In this document: positions 39,654 to 48,066 of the stretch, piece after piece
How the letters are laid out: each line of letters opens with the position of its first letter
How positions within the stretch are numbered: position 1 is the first letter of the stretch
Assembly: GCA_963750075.1 (NCBI GenBank)
Contig: CAVVPG010000006.1
Span: 62,001 to 126,000, forward strand
DNA: 64,000 nt
Origin: Bog-473 sp963750075
GTDB taxonomy: Bacteria > Actinomycetota > Acidimicrobiia > Acidimicrobiales > RAAP-2
Direction of reading: 5' to 3'
Position numbers and translations under genes: made by a program
Notes under the pieces: model-generated
Database searches by the model: none
The model's input: the letters and a program-made list of their open reading frames with translations, nothing else
Told to the model about the DNA's origin: nothing

Positions 39654-40492
39654 ACGGCCATTGAGTCCCACCTCTTGGCCCACTTCACCAGCTTGACAGT
39701 GATGATCAAGGCGACGGCCAGGGCAAATTGGGCTAGACGGTGGGCGGTGAACCGGTCGGTGTTGCGTCGGAGCTGACCGAAGTTCGAGAGCCACGAGTTG
39801 GTGCGCTCGACCGGCCAGCGCAGTCCCATCGGCTGGGTTTTGGTGACGCCACCTGATCCTCGGCTCCGTTTCTTGGCGATGATGGCATCGTTGATGTCTC
39901 GTTCAAGCAGTCGGGTGCGGGTGAGGCCGGAGTCATAACCCCGGTCGAGCCATAGCGTCTCGACGTCGCAGAGCAGTCCGCGCTCAGCCACGTCGTCGAG
40001 GGTCGGGGCGAGCAGAACCGAGTCGTTGCGGTTTGCTCCATCGACGATCCAGCCGATCGGCACTCCGTTGGTGTCGGTCGCGAGCGACCACTTCCAGCCC
40101 GTCTTGCCCCGGTCGGTCGGGTTCGGTCCGGTTCCCTCGCCGCCACAGGGTGCCTTGTGCAGCGACCCATCGAGCGACACGTCGGAGAGGTCGAGCCCGA
40201 CCAGCTTGTCGAAGCCATCGATGGCTTCTTCGACCAGGCGCCCGTAGGCGCCGCAGGCCACCCACTCGTCGCGCCGTCGACGCAATGTCGTCTCGCTCCC
40301 CTTGCCAAGGCGCCCGGCCACGTCCCAGCTGCAACCGGTGACGAGGCGAAACAAGATGGCCTCGAAGCAGTCGCGGTCCGAGATGCGGGGCCGATGACAG
40401 CCCAGGGGATGATCGGTTTCTCCCTGTTCGGGCAGGTAGGCGGCGAAGGCCTGCCAGACGGCATCGACGACGACAGGCTCGAGTGCAAGCAT
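39647..40492 (-). CDS. IS5-family transposase
   Basis: The 281-residue DDE transposase moves the element. It has an N-terminal DUF4096-like region (PLGCHRPRISDRDCFEAILF, VTGCSWDVAGRLGKGSETTL), first Asp in LSDVSLDGSLHKAPCG, second in ETLWLDRGYDSG and Glu in RWPVERTNSWLSNFGQLRRN. ATG 40492 is preceded by GGAGG; the longer frame passes over the start of the passenger gene region. All catalytic residues are present and the gene is intact. Confidence 0.93.
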   Translation of the reverse strand: MLALEPVVVDAVWQAFAAYLPEQGETDHPLGCHRPRISDRDCFEAILFRLVTGCSWDVAGRLGKGSETTLRRRRDEWVACGAYGRLVEEAIDGFDKLVGLDLSDVSLDGSLHKAPCGGEGTGPNPTDRGKTGWKWSLATDTNGVPIGWIVDGANRNDSVLLAPTLDDVAERGLLCDVETLWLDRGYDSGLTRTRLLERDINDAIIAKKRSRGSGGVTKTQPMGLRWPVERTNSWLSNFGQLRRNTDRFTAHRLAQFALAVALIITVKLVKWAKRWDSMAVA

Positions 40493-40638
40493 GGTTCCTC
40501 CACTGGTTCGTTGGGCTGGGCTGAGAGCCGGATCATGTCCGGTCCAGCACAACAACCGGTGGACCTTTTCTCCTGGTGAGAAGTGGTCCACCCCTGCCCG
40601 CGCCGCAGAGGTGATCATGGCCACGACAGGAGGTCGCC

Positions 40639-41172
40639 GTGGCCAAGGTGAAGCGCAACGCACCATGCCCGTGCGGGAGTGGCAAGAAGGCGAAACGATG
40701 TTGTCACGGCCCGGTCGAGTATCTCGACGTTCGGATCATGCCTCTCGAGGTCTACCGCGATTCGATCTGCGAGCTAGGTGGCACCACCAGGGCCGAGTTC
40801 GATGATCTCTTCGGTGAGCTGGTCGACCTTCCCGAAGTGGACCTGTCGCTTCAAGTGCCTCTTCCGAACGTCTGGACGCCCGCGATCGACCGTGCGGTCA
40901 GCGCGCTCGATGAGGACGACGAAGACGGATTCGACAAAGCACTCTCCGACGTGGTGTCGAGGGTCGATACGACGCGGCAGCGCCTCCTGCTCGCCCGCTC
41001 CGTCGTCCTCCTTCGAGATGCCGGGAAGATTTCGAAGAAGCTCGCCGCCCTCGCCATGATCGAACTCGACCAAGAGGATTCAGCCTTCTTCAGGTCCTCC
41101 GTGGCCCAGTCGCTCGCCGTGTTGGCCGGCGACCAGCCCACGCCCTCCGGGCTCCTCGTAGCCGCTCGCTGA
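40639..41172 (+). CDS. SEC-C motif protein carried as IS passenger
   Basis: The 177-residue protein begins with KRNAPCPCGSGKKAKRCCHG, a full SEC-C zinc-binding motif (C-x-C...C-C/H). The rest is helical and acidic (ALDEDDEDGFDKALSDVVSR, ARSVVLLRDAGKISKKLAAL) without a recognised domain. GTG 40639 follows AGGAGG. SEC-C modules often bind protein or ribosome partners; the role in a mobile element is unknown. It is transcribed away from the transposase and ends 32 nt before the right end of the IS. Confidence 0.85.
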   Translation: MAKVKRNAPCPCGSGKKAKRCCHGPVEYLDVRIMPLEVYRDSICELGGTTRAEFDDLFGELVDLPEVDLSLQVPLPNVWTPAIDRAVSALDEDDEDGFDKALSDVVSRVDTTRQRLLLARSVVLLRDAGKISKKLAALAMIELDQEDSAFFRSSVAQSLAVLAGDQPTPSGLLVAAR

Positions 41173-41204
41173 GCCCAAAGCGCCGGGATCAGGCCCATCG
41201 GATC

Positions 41205-41223
41205 CGCCTATTGGCGCGCGCTC
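41205..41223 (-). repeat. Right terminal inverted repeat of the IS
   Basis: Read inward on the minus strand it is GAGCGCGCGCCAATAGGCG, one mismatch from the left end, 32 nt after the stop of the passenger gene. Confidence 0.88.
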
Positions 41224-41409
41224 TTAGGCAAAGGCCACGGTTCCATGTGAACCAGCTGTGCACGATCGCGTACCTCAGCCTCCTATGAACCCAGATGGAA
41301 CAAGGACGGCGGCTCCCGCAACACGAGCCCTTGCCCGCCGAACGACGACAAACTGACAATCGCAGCACAACTGGTGGACCACCGCAGCACAATATGAGCG
41401 CTGTGCCTC

Positions 41410-42858
41410 ATGGCGCAGAGTGGCAGCGTCGAGAAGAGGCGCATGCGAGGCGGCGCACGGGCAAGCTCGTCAAAGGTCCCGCGTCGCGCCTGGCTCGGCC
41501 TCCTGCCGCTGATGCTGGCCGGCGCCCTGGTCATCGCGCCGGCCGCCGGTCTGACGCCGCGGCAGTCGTCGCCGGCCCTGACAAGGTCAGCCAAGGCGGT
41601 CACCAGCACCAATATCAAATCGACCACGACCGTCAGCACGACGACCACCACCACCCCGACCACCACAACGACCCGGCCCGCAACGCCAAACAACCCGGCG
41701 CGCAACGGGGTGCCTGTTCTCGGCACCACCCTGCCTAGCACCCACGCACCTGCCCCGACGACGACCACGACGACTGCTCCGCCCACCCCCGCCGGCGTGA
41801 TCGGCCTGTCCAACGGCCATCTCGAGCTCAACGGGCAGCCCTACACCTTCGTCGGTGTCAACGCCTATGAGATCGGCACCGAGGTCGGCGTCAATCCTGG
41901 CTGTGGCGGTCAGGAGTCCGATGCTCAGCTCAACCAACTCTTCTCCTCGCTGCCCCCGAACTCAATGGTCCGTTTCTGGGCCTTCCAGGACGCGATCGCG
42001 ACCAACGTCCAAACGGACCAGCTGGACTGGGCCCCCCTTGACCGGGTCTTCGCTGCCGCCGCGGCTCACGGTCAGCGACTCATCGTGACGCTCACCGACC
42101 AAGGTGGGGTGTGCGACGGCAACCATTGGCAGGACCCGTCCTGGTATGAGGGAGGGTTTCAGGATGTCTTCAACAGCCCGACGAACAGTGATGGGAGCGG
42201 CCACACCCCTCTGTCGTACTGGCAGTACATGCAAGACGTCGTGAACCGGTACAAGAACTCACCGGCCCTCGGGATGTGGGAGCCCATCTCGGAGGCCGAG
42301 GCGTCGTCGTGTGGTGGCAGTTACTACCCGCAGACGTGCTGGGGTCACAACAGCTGTCCCGATGAAGCCGTGGCCGCCGCCGCGCTTCGGCATTTCTTCG
42401 ACGTCGTCGGCACCGAGATCCACGCTCTCGATCCGAACCATCTGGTGGAGAGCGGCCTCCTGGGTGGGGGTCAGTGCGGGACGGAAAGCGGTGATTACCA
42501 GTATGTGTCGGCCAGTCCCGGCATCGACGTGCTCTCCTATCACGACTACTACTCGGGAACACCCATGGGTGGCGACCAATGGAACGGCATCGGCGTGCGC
42601 GACGCGCAGGCCGCCGCCCTTGGCAAGCCGGTGATTGCCGGCGAGATGGGGCTCGACGCGGGAACGGCGCCGGGCTGCATGTCGCTAGCCGCCAGGAGCG
42701 CGGAGATCCAGGCCAAGATCCAAGCCCAAATGAAGGCGGGAGCGAGCGGCGTCCTGGTCTGGGACTGGCTTCCGGCTCCGAGCAGCCCGTGTACCACGGA
42801 CACCTTCCCGGGTGACCCCCTCATGGCGGTCGTGGGGGCCGGCCCGCCGTCCACCTGA
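41410..42858 (+). CDS. Secreted GH5-like glycoside hydrolase
   Basis: The 482-residue protein has a signal peptide (about residues 25-48), a Thr/Pro-rich stalk (about 65-128) and a GH5-like catalytic domain (about 130-482). Key sites are GVNAYEIG (147-154), probable acid/base E291 in WEPISEAE and probable nucleophile E412 in AGEMG. Cysteines in GCGG, GGVCDG, CGGSYYPQTC and GQCGTE suggest disulfides. The domain is nearly the same as in the 31.9-kb gene, so one is a recent duplicate. ATG 41443 (MRGGARASSS) is an alternative start with a better upstream AGAAGAGG. Confidence 0.85.
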   Translation: MAQSGSVEKRRMRGGARASSSKVPRRAWLGLLPLMLAGALVIAPAAGLTPRQSSPALTRSAKAVTSTNIKSTTTVSTTTTTTPTTTTTRPATPNNPARNGVPVLGTTLPSTHAPAPTTTTTTAPPTPAGVIGLSNGHLELNGQPYTFVGVNAYEIGTEVGVNPGCGGQESDAQLNQLFSSLPPNSMVRFWAFQDAIATNVQTDQLDWAPLDRVFAAAAAHGQRLIVTLTDQGGVCDGNHWQDPSWYEGGFQDVFNSPTNSDGSGHTPLSYWQYMQDVVNRYKNSPALGMWEPISEAEASSCGGSYYPQTCWGHNSCPDEAVAAAALRHFFDVVGTEIHALDPNHLVESGLLGGGQCGTESGDYQYVSASPGIDVLSYHDYYSGTPMGGDQWNGIGVRDAQAAALGKPVIAGEMGLDAGTAPGCMSLAARSAEIQAKIQAQMKAGASGVLVWDWLPAPSSPCTTDTFPGDPLMAVVGAGPPST

Positions 42859-42938
42859 CGACCCTCCGAGTCGGCGACGGTCCCAGGCGGCCGACGAGCT
42901 AGTTCAGCCGGGGAGGCGCGGGCTGCCGAGATGAGCCG

Positions 42939-44732
42939 TCAATGGAAGCCGCTCTGGCCGTTTACACCGGTCTGGCCGTTATGGCCGGTGACCCGGTACA
43001 GCCGGTACGGCGCGCAGATACCGTCCGGGTTGAATTGGTGGACGAGTTTGGCGAACCCTGCGCCGTTGGCATAGAGGGTCGGGTACTCCTCGTTCAACGC
43101 ATCGACCAGCCCCACGCCGACCGGTTGGGGGACGAACAGATAGTGCGCCCCGAAGGTCAGCGGATCGGCGAGCACCCGCTCGAAGTCGCGGTCATTGATG
43201 ATGACGAAGACCTTCGAGTTCGGCACCGACGTGACGATTTGCGGGGTGCAGTTCCCATACGTGTCGGCCACGATCGATCCATCAGGCAGGTGCATGTGGC
43301 CGATATAGGCGTCTATCGACTGGATGTGGGCGTAGTGGTGTGTCCACTGCACTTCGGTCTTCGTAGGATGCGAAAGGAAGAGTGCGCCGAGCTCGGTTGA
43401 TTCCGAGCTCTGCACCGACTTAGCGAAGATGCCCTTGCCACCGAGCGGCACGGACACACCGAGGAGGACCACCACTACGACGACTCCTATGAGACCGGCG
43501 GCGAACTCCCTCGCTCGTCGCGTCTTGGCCGAGGACGTATCTACCGCGGCCTGCGCCAATCCCGGGATCCTGGCCGTGCTGCCTTGGGCCAATATGCACC
43601 CCACAAGCATGACGTCGAGCGGCACGCTCACGATGAAGTAGCGGTACCAAGGCTCGAGCAACCCATCGAGAAGGCCCAAGGCGTCGAACGTGACGCTGCC
43701 ACCCAGAATCGCCAGAGGGGCCAGGATACGAAGGTCGCGACGCCGCGCCGCAAAGACGATCGCCAGGACGAGCACGATAGGGAGCAGCGGGGCGAGGTAT
43801 TCGACATTGTGCAGGCCGTGGGCAGCGCGGACGGCAAACGTCATCTGCACCGACTCCGAAGTCTGAGCGCTCGTCCCGTACTGCGACGAGACGCCGGGAA
43901 AGGCCAGGCCGGTGATGACGTAACTCGTCACGGCCCACGCCACGAACGTCGTCAGTAGCGGCAGAAGGAAGATCGTGGCATCCGCCGACGCGGTCATGAT
44001 CCGGGCGCGGACCCGCCCCTGGCTCCGCCAATAGCTCACGCCCAGAACAACCACCGCTGCCATGCCTGCCGCCCCGAGGGCTTCGTAGCGATCGAGGTAT
44101 GCCAGCCCCAGGGCCGATCCCGCATAGACCATCGGCCGCAGACCGCCGTCGCGAATCCACCGTAGGAAGTATCGGGTGGTCAGCACCAAAAGGAACACGT
44201 AGAGCATGTCGCTCATGCCGTTGCCGGCGTAGTACACGATCATCGGGTTGATCCCGAAGACCAGCGTCAACATCAGTCGGGGCCCCCGTCTCACACCCCA
44301 TTCGTGCAGCGCGGCGTGGACCTGGTGCACGGCTCCCACGCCGGCGAGGACGCTGACGATGCTCCCCGCGAGGTCGTGTGTCGCCAGGACCGGAAATAGC
44401 GGCTTGAACAACAGCAAGGGGATATCGGCGGCCGACTGCAAGGGGCTCCATACGAAGCCGATGGCTGCCAGGTGGGGATCCCGGGACCACAGCACGTAAT
44501 AGCCGTTGGCCATCCGCGACACGGCATCGAGAGGCAGGATTTGGTATTTGAAGTCGAGCAAGATCGCCACGGTGAGATAGGCCGCGAAGGCGATCAGCAC
44601 GACGATCCCACCCTCTGACGTCATTCGCCGGAGGAGGCGCGTGTGCCAGGGCCGGCGAGGAGCCGCGTCCGAGGCTCCCACATGGGAGGGGATCGAGATC
44701 AGGGTGGGTGGGCGGTCCACTACGAGGCTCAC
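42939..44732 (-). CDS. GT-C fold membrane glycosyltransferase
   Basis: The 597-residue protein has about 11 membrane helices and the layout of lipid-linked sugar transferases (ArnT/PMT-like GT-C). The first extracellular loop contains LPLDAVSRMANGYYVLWSRD, where an acidic residue is expected to be catalytic. Other features are NPMIVYYAGNGMSD and LLEPWYRYFIV. A ~150-residue soluble C-terminal domain ends in NGQTGVNGQSG. The DPM-like GT2 encoded upstream could make its lipid-linked sugar donor. Substrate unknown. Confidence 0.75.
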   Translation of the reverse strand: MSLVVDRPPTLISIPSHVGASDAAPRRPWHTRLLRRMTSEGGIVVLIAFAAYLTVAILLDFKYQILPLDAVSRMANGYYVLWSRDPHLAAIGFVWSPLQSAADIPLLLFKPLFPVLATHDLAGSIVSVLAGVGAVHQVHAALHEWGVRRGPRLMLTLVFGINPMIVYYAGNGMSDMLYVFLLVLTTRYFLRWIRDGGLRPMVYAGSALGLAYLDRYEALGAAGMAAVVVLGVSYWRSQGRVRARIMTASADATIFLLPLLTTFVAWAVTSYVITGLAFPGVSSQYGTSAQTSESVQMTFAVRAAHGLHNVEYLAPLLPIVLVLAIVFAARRRDLRILAPLAILGGSVTFDALGLLDGLLEPWYRYFIVSVPLDVMLVGCILAQGSTARIPGLAQAAVDTSSAKTRRAREFAAGLIGVVVVVVLLGVSVPLGGKGIFAKSVQSSESTELGALFLSHPTKTEVQWTHHYAHIQSIDAYIGHMHLPDGSIVADTYGNCTPQIVTSVPNSKVFVIINDRDFERVLADPLTFGAHYLFVPQPVGVGLVDALNEEYPTLYANGAGFAKLVHQFNPDGICAPYRLYRVTGHNGQTGVNGQSGFH

Positions 44733-45168
44733 CGGAACCTCCGGGCTGGACGAGTTGCTGACATCGATCGTGCGCGTGTCGACAGGGTGCGGACCGCCCG
44801 CAGGCCGCCCGGCTGCTCAGCCGCCGGCTCGGTCAGCTCTGCTGTAGTGCACGTCGACGACCCCGTGTCCTCCATGACCCGTCAACCCTCATCGTCGGAG
44901 CGATGGTCGGCGATGTCCATGATCGGGGCTGGACGCGTTGATCCCGCATCGTTGAACACCGAATCGAGTGGCCGGGTGCTCACCGCCAATTCCTACCTCC
45001 GTCCAGCGGGACGAACAAGTCGGGAGGCGAAGGTTTTCCTTCCGTTCATCGTGACGTAAGGCAGGAAATGTCCGTATCACCCTGGCCGTTGTCACGTGAT
45101 GGCTTCACTGCCCTCTGGGGCGCTCAGCAGTGACCCCGCCGATGGGACCCGACCTCGTAGCCTCCCGG
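44733..45168 (-). other. Intergenic stretch without a recognised gene
   Basis: About 436 bp between the GT-C gene and the repaired end of the GT2 gene. A 68-codon minus-strand frame (44889-45095) has no family resemblance. I saw no tRNA or convincing promoter. Confidence 0.45.
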
Positions 45169-46090
45169 CTAAGCGGGGACCTTGCTCTGGGCGGCTGCCT
45201 TCGCCGTGGTCCCGATCGGGCCTTCCGGTACAGCCAGCTCTCCCCCGCCGGAATGGGCTGCGATGGCGGTGTCGTACTCGTGGCGGACCGACAAGCGGAC
45301 GAAGAGGCCGAGGGTGTCGACAAGCAGCCGCCAGGCGCGCTTCAGCGAGATCGTGCTGTCGTGCGCGCTGCTCGATGCGGACCGGCGCCTCCACGATGCG
45401 CCCGTAGCCGAGGCGCTTGGCCAGGACGAGGAGCTCAAGGTCGAGGGCAAAGCGGCTCTCCCGCAGCAGCGGCAGCACGTCGGCGACGACCCGGCGGTCG
45501 GCCAGCTTGATGCCAACCTGCGTGTCCTTGACATTGAGCCGAAAGAGCGAGCGGGTGAGGTACTGGTGCCCCCACGAATAGAGCCGGCGCAACGGGGTCC
45601 AGTGCACCAAGGAGTCCGGGTGCCGCTTGCTGCCGATGACGATGTCCGGTTCCTCGGCGTGCATGATGGACACGAACGAAGCCAGGAACTCCGGGGAGAT
45701 GTCACCGTCGGCGTCGATGAAGCCGACGTAGCGGCCGCGGGCCATCCCGAGGCCCGTACGCAGCGCGTGCCCCTTGCCGACGTTGGTGGCGTAGGAGACG
45801 CGTACGACACTCTCGGGGAACTCCTCCAAGGTGTGCGGGCTGCCGTCGGTTGACCCGTCCGAGACAGTGATGATCTCGAAGGACATCCCCGAGGCGTCCA
45901 GCACGCACATCAGCTGCTCGATTGTTGGACGGAGGCGGTCGCCGGGGTTGTAGTAGGGCACGACGATCGAGGCGAACGGACGGTTGGCCTCTGATCCTTC
46001 AGCCGAATCGTCCGGCTCCATGGGCTCAACGTCCCTGCGAAGCATGTCCGTTCCGGCGGTCAGCCCGATGGTTGGGAGCGTGGCGGTCAT
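45169..46090 (-). CDS. Dolichol-phosphate mannosyltransferase-like GT2 (one frameshift)
   Basis: The first ~240 residues form a GT2 domain: SIVVPYYNPGDRLRPTIEQL, EIITVSDGSTDGSP, VGKGHALRTGLGMARGRYVG, FIDADGDISPEFL with the DxD-type metal site, and KDTQVGIKLADRRV. This is the pattern of DPM1-like enzymes that load a sugar on a polyprenyl phosphate. The frame breaks near 45367; after correction it goes on as HDSTISLKRAWRLLVDTLGL to the stop at 45169, about 307 residues. Probably supplies the GT-C enzyme downstream. Confidence 0.8.
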
Positions 46091-46223
46091 CAGTGGTCAT
46101 TCTCTCGACTCGGACTGGGGTCAACAAGCGAAAACCACGTTCTGACACCGAGAAGTTACCCATTCATCGCGTCACGTTCGCCCGCGGGAAACCAGGTTGG
46201 GCCGACAGACAGATTCGGAGGGA

Positions 46224-46240
46224 TCACCCCCCCGGGGTGA
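46224..46240 (-). terminator. Hairpin after the BcsA-like gene
   Basis: TCACCCC and GGGGTGA form a perfect 7-bp stem with a 3-nt loop, about 115 nt after the stop of the synthase gene. No U-tract follows, so it may be only a stabilising hairpin. Confidence 0.3.
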
Positions 46241-46354
46241 GCCCCTCACATTCCCGAGCGATCCGCCTATCCGCGGGGTGGGCGCGCCGTCAAATGGACG
46301 TCATCTACCGGCAACAGGATCAAGGCGAATTGCCACCGGCCCAGTGGCAGAGGC

Positions 46355-47836
46355 TCACGAGACCAGTCGGAGAGGTTCGCGTTTCTCTGATTCGGTCTCG
46401 GAGTCGGCATCGAGGCCATGAGCCGTCTTTTCCCAAAAGGACGGCGTCACGACAAGTTGCCACATCGCCTTTATTGCGGCGACGGACATCATCACCCAGT
46501 AGATGGGCACGAACAATGCGGCCAGCACCAGACCCACCGGTCGGGTGTGGCGTGCCGTGAGCACGGTCAGGTACCACATCAGAAAATTCCCGAATGCCCA
46601 CAGGACCAGGCCGACGTAGTACACGGGAGCCGGGAAGATTGCCTTCACGAACACCGGTTGGGCGATGAACCACAGCAAAGTCAATACCCAGAAGATCGGG
46701 TTGACCATGGCGAGGATCGGGGTACCGCCCACGAAGGTGCACAAGTGGCCGACGCCCTTCAGGCCGATCTCGCTCTTGAGCTGCCGTGGGGCACGGAGAT
46801 GGATGAGGAAGGTCTGCAGGTAACCCTTGTACCAGCGGGAGCGCTGCTTGGCCCAGTTTACGAAATCGCTGTTGGCTTCCTCGAGCGTGGTCGATTCGAG
46901 CACCTTGATTTGATAGTGCTCACGGTACATGCGGATCCCGAGGTCGCAGTCCTCCGTGACGTTGTAGGGGTCCCATCCACCGAGAGCCCGCAGGGCGCTG
47001 CGCCGGAAATGGTTCGATGTCCCGCCCAGTGGAATCGGTGCGTTCAATGTCACCAGGCCGGGAAGGAAGAAGGAGAACCACATGGCGTACTCGACGGTGA
47101 ACCATCGGGTGATGATGTTCTGAGTGGCGTTGCCGTACGACAGCTGTGCCTGCACGCAAGCCACTTCGGGTCCGTACCGACCGAGTGCAACGGCCGCGCG
47201 ACGGAGCTGGAGGATGTCGGGCGTGTCCTCGGCGTCGTAGACGGCCACGATGTCTCCCCGTGCGAGCGTCAGACCGAAATTCAGCGCCTTGGGTTTGGTG
47301 CGCGGTTCGGCCGGAGGGATCACGACCAGTTTGAACTGCGGAGGGGTGTCGGCGGCGCGCAGCGCACCCAACGTCTCCTCGTCGTCCTCTTCGACCAGGA
47401 GGAGAACCTCGTGGCGGCCGACCGGGTATTCCATTTGGGCGAGGTTCTCAACCAGCTTCACGATGACCGAGGCCTCGTTGTAGACGGGAAGCAGGATCGT
47501 GTAGAAGGGCAATTCCGAGTCCGGGACGGTCAGGGCCTCCTCGTCGGTCACGATCTCGAGGGCGTCGCCCTTCGAGGACCGCGTGAAGAGGTAGGAGCGG
47601 TAGAGCACAGCGGCCAGGTAGAGGAGGGTGAGGAAGCCGATGACAGCGATTACCGTGTACTGGACATTGAGCACCAGGCCGATGACGATGACGAAGGGCA
47701 GTCCGATCAAGACGTTGCGCTGGCCTCGCGAGACCAGGTTCCGTGCGGACATCAGGGGTACCCGGTCGGCAAAGCCGGAAATGCTGGCCCGGAGCCGCAA
47801 CTCGACCTCATCCTCACGCATGGAGACCGGCTGCAT
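46355..47836 (-). CDS. BcsA-like processive beta-glycosyltransferase (GT2)
   Basis: The ~493-residue membrane enzyme makes a beta-linked polysaccharide while passing it across the membrane. It has two N-terminal helices, FYTILLPVYNEASVIVKLVE, the D-x-D site in AVYDAEDTPD, the TED motif NVTEDCDLGIR and the QRSRW acceptor motif, with four helices after that, as in cellulose, mannan or curdlan synthases. No PilZ domain is seen. ATG 47836 (MQPVSMREDE) is the conservative start; the frame extends to TTG 47917. Two secreted GH5-like hydrolases are encoded nearby, which fits a beta-glucan or beta-mannan exopolysaccharide. Confidence 0.82.
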   Translation of the reverse strand: MQPVSMREDEVELRLRASISGFADRVPLMSARNLVSRGQRNVLIGLPFVIVIGLVLNVQYTVIAVIGFLTLLYLAAVLYRSYLFTRSSKGDALEIVTDEEALTVPDSELPFYTILLPVYNEASVIVKLVENLAQMEYPVGRHEVLLLVEEDDEETLGALRAADTPPQFKLVVIPPAEPRTKPKALNFGLTLARGDIVAVYDAEDTPDILQLRRAAVALGRYGPEVACVQAQLSYGNATQNIITRWFTVEYAMWFSFFLPGLVTLNAPIPLGGTSNHFRRSALRALGGWDPYNVTEDCDLGIRMYREHYQIKVLESTTLEEANSDFVNWAKQRSRWYKGYLQTFLIHLRAPRQLKSEIGLKGVGHLCTFVGGTPILAMVNPIFWVLTLLWFIAQPVFVKAIFPAPVYYVGLVLWAFGNFLMWYLTVLTARHTRPVGLVLAALFVPIYWVMMSVAAIKAMWQLVVTPSFWEKTAHGLDADSETESEKREPLRLVS

Positions 47837-47960
47837 CGCCGGGAACTCTAACAAGCCACGTTTGCCACTCTCCTTCAGCGGTCGACCACACATGACACCC
47901 AAGTAACCGATACCCAAACTTCAGGTGACACGGAAAAGGTCCTTTTCGGCTGCCGCTAAA

Positions 47961-47990
47961 TTGACGAAAGTGCCTGGCACAATTAGCAAA
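47961..47990 (+). promoter_or_regulatory. Possible promoter with short palindrome upstream of the 48-kb gene
   Basis: A TTGACG (47961-47966) is followed by the palindrome GTGCC-T-GGCAC (47970-47980) and an A/T-rich TTAGCAAA. The -35 is fair, the -10 weak. The palindrome could be an operator. The region also lies between divergent genes. Confidence 0.3.
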
Positions 47991-48066
47991 CAAGTACGCC
48001 TACTGGTGTCCCTATGGAGTGGTGGTGACCGGTGAACTGCGACCGCGATGACGGCAGGGGTGCCCT

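Larger units (their letters stand above)
39635..41223. mobile_element. Complete IS5-type insertion sequence with SEC-C passenger gene
   Basis: The 1,589-bp element has 19-bp terminal inverted repeats (GAGCGCGCGCCATTAGGCG at the left, 18 of 19 matched at the right) and is flanked by a 3-bp direct repeat TTA (39632-39634 and 41224-41226). It carries an intact IS5-family DDE transposase on the minus strand and a divergent SEC-C gene on the plus strand, both inside the repeats. Intact ends and gene suggest recent transposition. Confidence 0.88.

Noticed and set aside
41224..41409. Second gene fragment right of the IS as the lost 3' part of the 39.1-kb gene
   Set aside because: The stop codon would be the same before insertion, so no coding sequence was cut off.
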